The translations under genes and the position numbers were made by a program. This document shows, in pieces, positions 48,370 to 56,814 of a stretch of DNA of 64,000 nucleotides. Source of the DNA: JALOOB01 sp040766655. GTDB taxonomy: Bacteria > Chloroflexota > Anaerolineae > CG2-30-64-16. The DNA lies in contig JAXGQB010000010.1 of NCBI GenBank assembly GCA_040766655.1, positions 186,001-250,000 of the forward strand, given 5' to 3'. The notes below the pieces were generated by a model. It saw nothing but the letters and a program-made list of their open reading frames with translations. It was not told the origin of the DNA and made no database searches. Numbering within the stretch: position 1 is the first letter of the stretch; every line of letters begins with the position of its first letter.

Positions 48370-49701
48370 TCAAGCCGCGATGGGAACGCTGAAAGTAAAC
48401 GTGCTCCCCTGGCCCTCGGCGCTGGTCAACGTAATCGTGCCCCCGTGGGCCTCGACCAGCTGCTTGACGATCGCCAGGCCCAGCCCTGCGCCGCCGGTCT
48501 GCCGCGCGCGCGAGCTGTCCGCGCGGTAGAAGCGGTCGAAGACGTGCGGCACGTGGGCAGCGGCGATCCCTTCGCCGTTGTCCCTCACGGTCACCGCGAC
48601 CTCGTCGCCGCTCCGCCCGGCGCTCACCGTGATCGTGCCGCCCGCGGGCGTATGTGCGAGTGCATTGTTCATCAGGTTGCGCAGCACCTGGCCGATGCGC
48701 TCCCGGTCGATGTCCACCGTCGGGAGGTCCGGCGTGAGTTCGATGGAAAGTGCCACGCCCTTCGCGTCCGCCTGCGGGCGCAGGATCGTCACGGCCTGGT
48801 CGACCACTTCGCTCAGCCGTTCCGGCGCGCGGAGCAGGGTCAGCTGTCCCGCCTCTGCCTGGGCCAGCTCATGCAGGTCGGTCACCAGCCGCGTCAGCAA
48901 CATCGTCTCTTCGTAAAGGTTGTCCACCAGTGCGGCATCAGGGGGCAGCAAGCCATCGCGCACCGCCTCCAGGTAGCCGCGCAGGTTCGTCAGCGGCGTG
49001 CGCAACTCATGCGCGACGTCGCCGACCATGTTGCGGCGCAACTGTCCCTGCTCGGCCAGGCTGCCGGCCATCGTGTTGAAGGCGACGGCCAGCTGTCCCA
49101 GCTCGTCGTCCGACTCCACCGGCACGCGCGCGCTCAGGTCCCCGCGCGACATCTGGCCCGCCGCGATCTGCAGCTGCCTGACCGGGCGCAGGATGCGGCC
49201 CGACACGGCCAGGGTTGCGATGACGGCTGCCAGCCCCGCAGCCAGGGCGCCGAACAGCACGGACCGGTTGACCGCGGAGATGAACGTGGCTGCCGGGTCG
49301 GGAGGTCCGCCCGTCGGATCGATGTACACCGAACCGACGGTCGCCGCGTTCTGCTGCAGCACCGCGCGGGGCGGCGGCCAGCGATCCTCTGCCGCCTTAC
49401 CGATCAGCTTGCTGTCGCTGTCCGCCAGCACGACGCCTGCCTCGTCCGTCACCACCACTCGCTGGCCGGAGAACTGGCTCAGCCGCACCACTTCGGCCTG
49501 GATGTCTTCCCAGCCGTGGTCTTCGAAGTAGCGCGCCAGCAGGTAGCCCAGCCGGCGGTCGTCCAACGGGCTGCGCCGCTCGACGTAGCGCTGGAACTCG
49601 CCTTCGGTGCGCCGCGTTGCCACGAACGCCGTCACCCCGATGGCGATCACGACCACCAGGATGGTGGCGAGGAGGAGGCGGACGCGCAGGCTACCCCACA
49701 T
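48370..49701 (-). CDS. Sensor histidine kinase
   Basis: A 443-residue membrane sensor. Helix 1 is LLLATILVVVIAIGVTAFV and helix 2 about residues 148-168. Between them lies an extracytoplasmic sensor of about 115 residues with EAGVVLADSDSKLIG. A HAMP linker (RILRPVRQLQIAAGQMSRGD) is followed by the phosphoacceptor DVAHELRTPLTN (His231) and the ATPase domain with NLMNNALAHTP, VRDNGEGI and GGAGLGLAIVKQLVEAHGG. It overlaps the response regulator by 11 bases. It is the sensor of the system adjoining the MacAB-like exporter. Confidence 0.96.
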   Translation of the reverse strand: MWGSLRVRLLLATILVVVIAIGVTAFVATRRTEGEFQRYVERRSPLDDRRLGYLLARYFEDHGWEDIQAEVVRLSQFSGQRVVVTDEAGVVLADSDSKLIGKAAEDRWPPPRAVLQQNAATVGSVYIDPTGGPPDPAATFISAVNRSVLFGALAAGLAAVIATLAVSGRILRPVRQLQIAAGQMSRGDLSARVPVESDDELGQLAVAFNTMAGSLAEQGQLRRNMVGDVAHELRTPLTNLRGYLEAVRDGLLPPDAALVDNLYEETMLLTRLVTDLHELAQAEAGQLTLLRAPERLSEVVDQAVTILRPQADAKGVALSIELTPDLPTVDIDRERIGQVLRNLMNNALAHTPAGGTITVSAGRSGDEVAVTVRDNGEGIAAAHVPHVFDRFYRADSSRARQTGGAGLGLAIVKQLVEAHGGTITLTSAEGQGSTFTFSVPIAA

Positions 49702-50380
49702 CGGGCGCCTCGAAGCGGTAGCCCACCCCGGGTACGGTGGCGATGTAGCGCCACTCGCCGCCCGGCTCGATCTTGCGGCGCAGGTTCATGATGTGGACGT
49801 CGATGGTGCGCTCGACGCCCTCGTAGTCGAAGCCGAACGCGCGATCCAGCAACTCGGAGCGCGAGAAGGCCCGTCCGGGCTCCCGCACCATCGTCTCCAG
49901 CAGGCGAAACTCGGTCGGCGTGAGGTTGGCCGGCCGGTCGCGCACGGTGACCTCATGCCGCAGGAAGCTCACGACCAGGTCGCCGAAACGCAGATCATCG
50001 CCGGGTGCATCCTCGGGCAACGTCCGGCGCAGCACCGCACGGACGCGCGCGACCAGCTCGCGCGGGTTGAAGGGTTTGGTGACATAATCGTCGGCGCCGA
50101 GATCCAGCCCGCGCAACTTGTCCTCGTCGGACGCGCGGGCGGTCAGCATGATGATCGGCACGCGCGACTCGGCACGGATCAGCTTGCAGATGTCCATGCC
50201 CGACAGCTCCGGGAGCATGAGATCCAGCACCAGCAGGTCGGGGCGCTTGCGCCGCGCGATCTCCAGCGCCTCGTAGCCATCGTACGCGGGCAGCACCGTA
50301 TACCCGTCGCGCTTCAGGTAGAGCGACACCAGCTCGACGATCTTCCTGTCGTCATCCACGACCAACACGGTTCGATTCAT
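49691..50380 (-). CDS. OmpR/PhoB-family response regulator
   Basis: A 229-residue regulator. Its receiver domain has the acidic VVDDD start, phosphoacceptor Asp53 in VLDLMLP, Thr in ITLTAR-type MLTARASDE and Lys in YVTKPFNP. The C-terminal winged helix has LTPTEFRLLETMVREPGRAFSR and RTIDVHIMNLRRKIEP. This class binds direct heptamer repeats at 11-bp spacing; such repeats occur upstream of the secreted protein gene at 55994-56563. Start ATG 50380 has only a weak ribosome-binding site. Confidence 0.97.
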   Translation of the reverse strand: MNRTVLVVDDDRKIVELVSLYLKRDGYTVLPAYDGYEALEIARRKRPDLLVLDLMLPELSGMDICKLIRAESRVPIIMLTARASDEDKLRGLDLGADDYVTKPFNPRELVARVRAVLRRTLPEDAPGDDLRFGDLVVSFLRHEVTVRDRPANLTPTEFRLLETMVREPGRAFSRSELLDRAFGFDYEGVERTIDVHIMNLRRKIEPGGEWRYIATVPGVGYRFEAPDVG

Positions 50381-50418
50381 CAGTCACACCCGATCATGTC
50401 TCAGCATTCGACACGACT

Positions 50419-50447
50419 ATCTTAGCTTCCCTGCCACCCGCGCGCAA
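50419..50447 (-). promoter_or_regulatory. Promoter of the two-component system
   Basis: On the minus strand TTGCGC (50447-50442) and TAAGAT (50424-50419) are 17 bases apart, about 40 bases before the regulator start codon. It implies transcription separate from the exporter genes upstream. Confidence 0.5.
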
Positions 50448-50499
50448 GTGCCCTTGTTCATCGCCGTTGGGCAGCCGCAGCCTCGCCGATCCGTTGCGG

Positions 50500-51738
50500 T
50501 CATTCGTACCGCAGTGCGTCGATGGGGTTCAGCCGGGCGGCACGGTTGGCGGGATAGAACCCGAAAAAGATGCCGATGGCCAGGGATACGCCCAGCGCGA
50601 GTCCCACGCTGCTGCCGGTGACCAGCGCCGGGCTGGAGCTGAACATGCCGGCGATGAGCTGCGCGCCGCCTACACCAACGCCGACGCCGATCAGGCCGCC
50701 CACCACGCTCAGCACCACGGCCTCCGCCAGGAACTGGATCAGGATGTCCGAGCGCTTCGCACCCACGGCCTTGCGCAGGCCGATCTCCCGCGTGCGTTCG
50801 GTGACGGATACCAGCATGATGTTCATGATGCCGATGCCGCCGACGATCAGCGAGATGGCTGCGATGCTGGCGAGCAAGGTGGTGAACGTGCCGCTGGTCT
50901 CCGCAACCGTGCTCACGATGTCCGCCTGGTTCTGCACGGTGAAGTCGTTGACCGCGCCGGTCGCCAGCCCGTGGAGGGTGCGCAGGATCGCGGTCACCTG
51001 GGCTTGCGCCAGGTCCATCTCCTCGGCCGAGCGCACCTGCAGGTTGATCGATCGGACGGTGTTTGTGCCCGCGCCGCCCAACTTGATCTGTGCGGTGCGC
51101 AGTGGCAGGAACACGACGCGGTCCTGGCTGGTCGGCCCCGTGCTCTGACCCTTCTGCTCCAGCACGCCGATGACGGTGTAGTTCTGGCGGTTGATGCGGA
51201 TGATCTCGCCGACGGGATTGGCGGTCACGCTGCCGAACAGGTCTTCGACCGCATCCACCCCCAGCACCGCGACCATCGCCATGGCGTCGCTGTCCTCCGC
51301 GCTGATGAACCGGCCGGTGGCCATGGCCCAGTTGCGCACCGTTGCGTACGCCTCGGTGACGCCGGTGACGGTGGGCTGGGTGGTCGTCCCGCTGTAGGTG
51401 ACGTTGAAGTTGCCCGGGCTGTAGTCCGGCGCGACCAGGGCGACGGACGTCGCCAGGCCTTCGATTGCCTTGACGTCCGAATCGGTCAGCTGCCGCTGGC
51501 TGGTCGTCATGCCCCCGCGGCGAAATCCGAAGGAGGACTGCGACGATACGACGAGCAGGTTGGAGCCGAGCGATTCGAACTGGCTGACCACCTGGGCCTG
51601 CGTGCCCGCGCCGACCGCCACCAGGGCGATTACCGCGCCGACGCCGATCACCACGCCGAGCATGGTCAGGAACGATCGCATCTTGTGCGCGACGAGCGAG
51701 GTGATCGAGACCTTCATGACCATCAGAAGTTTTCTCAC
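50500..51738 (-). CDS. MacB/FtsX-type ABC permease
   Basis: A 412-residue permease with the MacB architecture. One N-terminal helix (MRSFLTMLGVVIGVGAVIAL) is followed by a large extracytoplasmic domain of about 210 residues, then three C-terminal helices (AAISLIVGGIGIMNIMLVSV; AVVLSVVGGLIGVGVGVGG; GVSLAIGIFFGFYPANRAA). TRRT-type cytoplasmic TERTREIGLRKAVGAKRSDIL is the ATPase-contact loop. Start GTG 51738 has GGAG eight bases upstream. With the ATPase and two adaptors it forms a MacAB-like exporter for a peptide, lipid or small toxic compound. Confidence 0.93.
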   Translation of the reverse strand: MRKLLMVMKVSITSLVAHKMRSFLTMLGVVIGVGAVIALVAVGAGTQAQVVSQFESLGSNLLVVSSQSSFGFRRGGMTTSQRQLTDSDVKAIEGLATSVALVAPDYSPGNFNVTYSGTTTQPTVTGVTEAYATVRNWAMATGRFISAEDSDAMAMVAVLGVDAVEDLFGSVTANPVGEIIRINRQNYTVIGVLEQKGQSTGPTSQDRVVFLPLRTAQIKLGGAGTNTVRSINLQVRSAEEMDLAQAQVTAILRTLHGLATGAVNDFTVQNQADIVSTVAETSGTFTTLLASIAAISLIVGGIGIMNIMLVSVTERTREIGLRKAVGAKRSDILIQFLAEAVVLSVVGGLIGVGVGVGGAQLIAGMFSSSPALVTGSSVGLALGVSLAIGIFFGFYPANRAARLNPIDALRYE

Positions 51739-51750
51739 GTATCAGTCTCC

Positions 51751-53427
51751 TTACCGCCCGCCGAACATGCGCATCACGCCGCCGCCGAAGAGCCCGTCGC
51801 CCTCGGGCTGGTTTTGGCCGGCCGTGCTGTTGCTGCCGGACAACCGGACCACGACCCGGTCGCCCTCATTCAGACCGGCGGTGATCTGCGTGTAGGTGCC
51901 GTTGCTCAGTCCGATCTGCACCGGCACGGACTGGGGAACCGCGTCCGGGCCGGTCGAGTCGAGCACCTGCACCTGGTACATGCCGCGCGACCTGGTCAGC
52001 GCCATGGCGGGCACGAGCAGCGCGCCGGTCGCTTCGCCCGTGGCGATGTTCACATTGGCCGTCATGCCGACCATCAGGGAAAGGTTCTGCGCGCCGTGGA
52101 GGCTCACGGGCACCTCGTAGACCATCACGTCGCCCTGCAGGGTGCCCTGGAGCGGGATGCTGCCGACCACACCGCTCAGCGTCTGGCCAGGAACGGCGTC
52201 GAAGGTGATCTGCGCGGACTGCCCCGCGATGACGCTCTTGATGGTGGTCTCGTCCACCGACGCCAGGACCTCCAGCCCGGTCAGGTCCGCGATCGTCAGG
52301 ATGGCGGTGCCGGACGAGATTCTGTCGCCGGCAGTCGCGCCCACTTCCAGGATCGTGCCGTCAAAGGGCGCGACCAGGCTGGTGGCGGTAAGCGCAGTTT
52401 CGGCGTCCGCCAGGGCCAGCTTCTTGGCATCCACATCGGCCTTGGCGGCAGCCAGCTCCGTGGCGTCCGGCCCTTGATCCAGCTCTGCGCGGGCCTCCCG
52501 GGCCTTCGCCAAGGCTACGACGGCGGCATTCAGCGTCACCTTCGCACGCGCCTCTTCGACGCTGTCCGTGCCGCTCAGCGCGTCAGCCAGGGCCTCCTCG
52601 GCCGTTGCCAGGGTCTGTTCCGCCTTTCGGACGCTGATCTTCGCGTTGAGCACGTCCACCTGGGGCTGCACCTCGGCCTTGATGCGGGCCTCCTTCGCGT
52701 CCATCATCTGGTTGTAGGCCATCGTGAGCCGGTCCTCGTAGTAGTCATCCCGGTACGTCTCGTTGAGGAGCCGGTAATACACCTCCGCGCGGTCGCCCTC
52801 CGTGTCGAGCAGCTTCTCCATGGAGTCGGAGGCAGGGGTGTCATCGAGGGTCTGCTGGGCGGTGAGCAGGTCGATCTGCGCTTCGGCGAGGGCCGTCTTC
52901 GCGTCCGCGACATCCGTCTTCAGTTGCACGATGTCCGGATTGAGCAGCTCATCCAACGCCGCCTGTGCATCGCTGATGTCGTACTCGGCCTGGGCGATGG
53001 CGAGGTCGGCCTGCGCGATCGACACAGCGGTCACCGGTTCCTCCTGCTCGGCCAGCGCCTGTTCGGCCGCGGCCAGGTCACTCATGGCCTGGTCGACGGC
53101 CTGCTGGTAGCTCTCCGGGTCGATCGTCGCCAGCACGTCGCCTGCCTTCACGACGTGGCCCGACGCAACGTTCATCGTGGCAAGAGGCGTGACACTGCTC
53201 AGCGTCTCAAAGGCCAGGTCGGCCTGTTGGACCGCAGCGAGCTCGCCCACGACGGAGAGCGAAGACGTGATGTCGCCCCGCGTGGCCAGGACGACCTGTT
53301 GATAGGTTTCGGGCGTGCTTGCCTGGGAGGCCTCGCGGCCCTGCAGGAGGAAGTAGCCGCCCAGCACGGCGCCGGCGAGCAGGGCCACGATGCCAAGATA
53401 CTTCAGAAGTCGCTTCATCGTTTTCAT
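51751..53427 (-). CDS. Periplasmic adaptor (MacA/HlyD-like), copy 2
   Basis: A 558-residue adaptor anchored by one N-terminal helix (YLGIVALLAGAVLGGYFLL). A biotinyl-lipoyl half (LATMNVASGHVVKAGDVLATID) precedes a long coiled-coil region (about 120-330) full of Ala, Glu and Gln, then the second lipoyl half (LVAPFDGTILEVGATAGDRI), a beta-barrel and a C-terminal domain (VPVQIGLSNGTYTQITAGLNEGDRVVV). It closely resembles its upstream neighbour, a tandem duplication. The coil here is longer than in MacA. It ends with a Gly-rich tail. Confidence 0.9.
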   Translation of the reverse strand: MKTMKRLLKYLGIVALLAGAVLGGYFLLQGREASQASTPETYQQVVLATRGDITSSLSVVGELAAVQQADLAFETLSSVTPLATMNVASGHVVKAGDVLATIDPESYQQAVDQAMSDLAAAEQALAEQEEPVTAVSIAQADLAIAQAEYDISDAQAALDELLNPDIVQLKTDVADAKTALAEAQIDLLTAQQTLDDTPASDSMEKLLDTEGDRAEVYYRLLNETYRDDYYEDRLTMAYNQMMDAKEARIKAEVQPQVDVLNAKISVRKAEQTLATAEEALADALSGTDSVEEARAKVTLNAAVVALAKAREARAELDQGPDATELAAAKADVDAKKLALADAETALTATSLVAPFDGTILEVGATAGDRISSGTAILTIADLTGLEVLASVDETTIKSVIAGQSAQITFDAVPGQTLSGVVGSIPLQGTLQGDVMVYEVPVSLHGAQNLSLMVGMTANVNIATGEATGALLVPAMALTRSRGMYQVQVLDSTGPDAVPQSVPVQIGLSNGTYTQITAGLNEGDRVVVRLSGSNSTAGQNQPEGDGLFGGGVMRMFGGR

Positions 53428-53430
53428 CCC

Positions 53431-55143
53431 CTATTGGCGGCCTGACGGCCTGGCGCCCGCAGCCCCTTGCGGCGGTTCTGGCGGCTGTCCGCCGCCACCC
53501 ACATCCATCATCATCATGCCGCCGCCCATGGGGAAGTTCGACGTGCTGTCGCTCGACACCTGGAAGACGACCTGGTCGCCCTCGTTGAGCCCGGCGGTGA
53601 TCTGGGTGTAGGTGCCGTTGCTCAGCCCGACCTGGACCGGCACCGACTGTGGGCTGGCAGATGGGTTGGCGGGGTCCGCGACCTGCACCTGGACCATTCC
53701 GCCCAATTTGGTCAGGGCCATCGTCGGCACGAGCAGTGCATTGGCCGCCTCGCCGGTGAGGATCGCCACGTTGGCGGTCATGCCGACGAGCAGGGGCAGG
53801 TCTTCTGCGCCTTCCAGTGCGATGGGCACTTCGTATACCATGACGTCGCCCTGGAGCGTGCCCTGGAGCGGGATGGCGCCGGCGACGCCCCGGAGTGCCT
53901 GGCCGGGCAGGGCATCGAAGGTGACCTGGGCGACCTGGCCGGCTGCTACGCTTTTGATCGACGTCTCGTCCACCGAGGCGATGACCTCGAGCTGATCGAG
54001 ATTGGCGATGGTCAGGATCGCCGTATTGGCCGAGATCAGGGCGCCTTGCCTGACCTGCACCTGGAGGATCGTGCCGTCGAACGGCGCGGTCAGGCTCGTG
54101 CCCGCCAAGGCGGCCCCGGCATCCGCCAGGGCCAGCTTCTTCTTCTGCACGTCGGCTCTCGCGTTCGCCAATTCGGTCGCATCCGCGCCTTCGTCCAAAC
54201 GGGTCCGCGTCTCCTGCGCCGCAGCCAGGGCCACCTCCGCGGTCCTGACATTCAGCCGCGCCTTGGCCAGCTCCAGCGCGTCGCCGCCCGCCTTCGCATC
54301 TGCCAGGTCCTCGCGCGCGCCGGCCAGCGTTACCTCGGCGGCTTTGATGGAGGCCTCCGCGGAGTCCAATGCCAGGCGCCGCTGCGTCTGCGCGTTGACG
54401 AGGGTGACGCGCGCGGCGCTGAGCGCTTCCTGCTCTTCGGCGAGCAGTTCCGTCTGCTCCTTGTTGGCCTTGCCGGTCGCAACGATCTTCTCGAGGTCGA
54501 TGACCTTTCGCTCGTGCCACTTGGCCAGGTATTCCGCATTGCGGAGATTGGCCGCGGTCGAATCGATCTCGGTCATGTTCGACTGCAGCCTGGCGAGGTC
54601 CAGGCTTTCCTGCGCGTTGTTGACGGCGTCCTGGAGCTGCCGGAGGGCCGACGCGTCGGGCGACGCCAGCTCGGCCAACGCCTCCTGCGCTTCGGCCAGG
54701 TCCTGTTCGGCCTCCGCCACCGCCTGATCCGCCTCCGCGACCTCGGTTTCAGTCGCGGGGGTCTCCAGGTCAGCCAGGGTTTCCTCGGCCGAGACCAGGT
54801 CGCTCTTCGCCTGGTCTAAAGCCTGTTGATACGCTGCAGGATCGACGGCCGCGAGCAGGTCTCCCGCCTTGACCGTGTTTCCGGCCGCCACGTTCAGCGT
54901 CACGAGGGCCGTACTGCTGCTGAGTTTGTCGAATGCGAGGTCCGCCTGCTGCACCGCGGCCAGCTCGCCCACCACCGTCAGCGAGGAACTGAGATCCCCG
55001 CGCTGCGCGGCCACCACCTGCGTGTACGTGCCCCCGGTGGTGGCCGTCTGCGCCGTCGCCGAACGGTTCCGCAGGTACCAGACGCCGGCTACAATGAGGC
55101 CCACCACGGCCAGGATGCCGATGATACGAAAGATGATTTTCAT
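53431..55143 (-). CDS. Periplasmic adaptor (MacA/HlyD-like), copy 1
   Basis: A 570-residue adaptor, paralogue of copy 2. N-terminal helix IIGILAVVGLIVAGVWYL; first lipoyl half LVTLNVAAGNTVKAGDLLAAVD; coiled coil of about 240 residues; second half LTAPFDGTILQVQVRQGALI; and VPVQVGLSNGTYTQITAGLNEGDQVVF. The tail is rich in Met, Gly and Pro (PMGGGMMMMDVGGGGQPPEPP), unlike copy 2. ATG 55143 overlaps the ATPase stop; the longer frame to 55476 is an artefact. Two adaptors may form a hetero-oligomeric tube across the wall. Confidence 0.9.
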   Translation of the reverse strand: MKIIFRIIGILAVVGLIVAGVWYLRNRSATAQTATTGGTYTQVVAAQRGDLSSSLTVVGELAAVQQADLAFDKLSSSTALVTLNVAAGNTVKAGDLLAAVDPAAYQQALDQAKSDLVSAEETLADLETPATETEVAEADQAVAEAEQDLAEAQEALAELASPDASALRQLQDAVNNAQESLDLARLQSNMTEIDSTAANLRNAEYLAKWHERKVIDLEKIVATGKANKEQTELLAEEQEALSAARVTLVNAQTQRRLALDSAEASIKAAEVTLAGAREDLADAKAGGDALELAKARLNVRTAEVALAAAQETRTRLDEGADATELANARADVQKKKLALADAGAALAGTSLTAPFDGTILQVQVRQGALISANTAILTIANLDQLEVIASVDETSIKSVAAGQVAQVTFDALPGQALRGVAGAIPLQGTLQGDVMVYEVPIALEGAEDLPLLVGMTANVAILTGEAANALLVPTMALTKLGGMVQVQVADPANPSASPQSVPVQVGLSNGTYTQITAGLNEGDQVVFQVSSDSTSNFPMGGGMMMMDVGGGGQPPEPPQGAAGARPSGRQ

Positions 55144-55844
55144 GCCGCTTCCCCCCGTGCGACGGTCTTCTCGTCGCTCACGACCAGGCCGTCGTGGAGG
55201 CGCACGATGCGCCGCGTGTGGGCGGCAATGTCGGGCTCGTGCGTGACGAATACGATCGTGATGCCCTGCTGTTCGTTCAGTTCTTTGAAGATGGAAATGA
55301 TCTCCTCGCCGGACTTCGAGTCCAGGTTGCCGGTCGGTTCGTCCGCGAGGATCAGGCTCGGCTCGTTCACCAGGGCCCGCGCAATGGCCACGCGCTGCTG
55401 CTGCCCGCCGGACAGCTCGTTGGGCCGGTGATGCATGCGATCCCCCAAGCCCACGCTCTCGAGTGCGGCGATACACCTGCTCCGGCCGTTGCTCTCTCCG
55501 GCATAGACCAGCGGGAGCTCGACGTTGGCGAGGGCCGTGGTGCGGGGGAGCAGGTTGAAACTCTGGAAGACGAACCCGATCTTGTGGTTGCGCACCTCCG
55601 CCAGGCGGTTGTCACTCATGCGCCCCACGTCCTGCCCGTCGAGCAGATAGGCGCCGCTCGTCGGCGTGTCGAGCGCGCCGACGATGTTCATCAGCGTCGA
55701 CTTGCCCGATCCGGATGCGCCCATGATGGCCATCATCTCGCCCTGCGCCACCTGCAGTGAGATGCCCCGCAGCGCGTGCACCTCCAGGTCACCCATGCGA
55801 TAGACCTTCCTGATGTCGTGAAGCTCGATCAACGCGTCTGTCAC
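55140..55844 (-). CDS. ABC exporter ATPase (MacB/LolD type)
   Basis: A 234-residue ATPase. Walker A GASGSGKST (near 42), signature LSGGQQQRVAIARAL, Walker B LILADEPTGNLD and the H-loop VFVTHEPDIA are complete. LolD-type marks include LNNVRYEV-like VHALRGISLQVAQGEMMAIMG and the FNLLPRTTALANVELPL stretch. Start GTG 55844 has AAGGAG eight bases upstream. It drives the exporter formed with the permease and the two adaptors, all on the minus strand in one tightly spaced operon. Confidence 0.95.
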   Translation of the reverse strand: MTDALIELHDIRKVYRMGDLEVHALRGISLQVAQGEMMAIMGASGSGKSTLMNIVGALDTPTSGAYLLDGQDVGRMSDNRLAEVRNHKIGFVFQSFNLLPRTTALANVELPLVYAGESNGRSRCIAALESVGLGDRMHHRPNELSGGQQQRVAIARALVNEPSLILADEPTGNLDSKSGEEIISIFKELNEQQGITIVFVTHEPDIAAHTRRIVRLHDGLVVSDEKTVARGEAA

Positions 55845-55867
55845 TGCTGGCTCCTTGTCACACGGAC

Positions 55868-55895
55868 GGGGAACGGAAGTCGCCCTCCGTTCCCC
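55868..55895. terminator. Hairpin between the secreted protein gene and the exporter operon
   Basis: GGGGAACGGA (55868-55877) and TCCGTTCCCC (55886-55895) form a perfect 10-bp stem with an eight-base loop. No T-run follows on the minus strand. It may attenuate read-through from the secreted protein gene into the exporter genes. Confidence 0.5.
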
Positions 55896-55993
55896 GCATT
55901 CATCAGGCGTAGGGGCTACCTCGGGGGTGAGCAGACCACCTGCAGGTCCGTCACGTGCGTGGGTGCGCCTACTTCAGGCTGCCTCTGCGAGCG

Positions 55994-56563
55994 TCAGCTC
56001 TCAGTTCCCGGAACTGATGTGCTGGGCGTCTGCTCCGTGTCCCCGAAGGGCATGCCGCGCATACCCTTCATGCCGCGGCCGTGATCGCGCCCTCCGAAGT
56101 CGAAGCCGAAGCTGCGGCCTCCGGAGGTCCATCCCTTCTCGATGCCGAGCAGGAGCCAGTCAGCCTGTTCCTGCGTCATCGTCCCGTCCTCGACGGCCTG
56201 GGCGATCCTGTCCTTCATCGCCTCCGTCCGCGATGTCTTCATGACGTCTTCGATTGCCGTGAGATCGACGCCCTGTGCCTCTGCGATCTCGCTCAACGTC
56301 TTGCCCGAGTGCAGCTCCTCGAACAGCTGCGTCGGGGTCAGGCCGAGCGCCTCCGCGACGGCATCGAAGCTTTCCGTGCTGCCGCCGCGCATTCCGAATC
56401 CGAAGGCCGGCAGGCCGCGCTGCGGCCTGTCGACGTCCGGCGTGGTTTGCGTCTCTGTGCCAGGTGTGCTTGTCTGTGCGAACGCACCGCCCACCGTGAC
56501 GACGCCGAGGACTGCGACGAGCGCCAGCACGCCCGTCACGATCATCAGCCGTTTCTTTGTCAT
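55994..56563 (-). CDS. Secreted helical protein, unknown function
   Basis: A 189-residue exported protein. Signal peptide MTKKRLMIVTGVLALVAVLG to about residue 30. The central part (about 60-145) is helical with two similar helix-turn-helix-like stretches: FDAVAEALGLTPTQLFEELHSGKTLSEIAEAQG and MKDRIAQAVEDGTMTQEQADWLLLGIEKG, as in secreted DUF2680-type proteins of Gram-positives. The C-terminus is Gly/Met-rich (FDFGGRDHGRGMKGMRGMPFG). AAGGAGGG lies upstream of ATG 56563. Two regulator boxes with -10 elements precede it. It heads the exporter operon region and is probably controlled by the same two-component system. Confidence 0.8.
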   Translation of the reverse strand: MTKKRLMIVTGVLALVAVLGVVTVGGAFAQTSTPGTETQTTPDVDRPQRGLPAFGFGMRGGSTESFDAVAEALGLTPTQLFEELHSGKTLSEIAEAQGVDLTAIEDVMKTSRTEAMKDRIAQAVEDGTMTQEQADWLLLGIEKGWTSGGRSFGFDFGGRDHGRGMKGMRGMPFGDTEQTPSTSVPGTES

Positions 56564-56631
56564 ATCGTACCCTCCTTACATAGCCTTTTGTTTTGCCGAT
56601 CTGATCAGAGGCTCGCCCGCCTGTTGAACTC

Positions 56632-56664
56632 ACTCTAACAGCTGCCTGTGAAGGCCCGATAAAG
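56632..56664 (-). promoter_or_regulatory. Proximal response-regulator box with -10
   Basis: On the minus strand CTTTATC (56664-56658), four bases, CTTCACA (56653-56647), nine bases, then TAGAGT (56637-56632). Heptamers are 11 bp apart as in PhoB-type boxes, and the box takes the place of a -35 element. It lies about 70 bases upstream of the secreted protein start. Confidence 0.65.
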
Positions 56665-56696
56665 CCGGCGTTTGGCTCCTGTTCAGATGCACCCTC

Positions 56697-56740
56697 AGAC
56701 TAGCACCCCCATGTGAAGATTCGATAAAGACCGGATAAAG
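56697..56740 (-). promoter_or_regulatory. Distal response-regulator box with -10
   Basis: On the minus strand CTTTATC (56740-56734), CTTTATC (56729-56723) and CTTCACA (56718-56712) at exact 11-bp spacing, then nine bases and TAGTCT (56702-56697). Same layout as the proximal box, with one more heptamer. The best candidate regulator is the response regulator at 49691-50380. Confidence 0.65.
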
Positions 56741-56814
56741 CAGCCGTTGGCTTCGAGGTCCGGCCTGAAAGAGGGTGTGCTATGATACGCCATCAACATG
56801 AAGGAGGGTGTGAG

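Noticed and set aside
48247..49791. 514-codon plus-strand frame opposite the histidine kinase
   Set aside because: Antisense shadow; the kinase on the other strand has all functional boxes.
50467..53445. 992-codon open frame on the plus strand across the exporter genes
   Set aside because: It is the antisense shadow of the permease and adaptor genes, which have clear motifs, start sites and operon spacing. High GC makes long antisense frames common.
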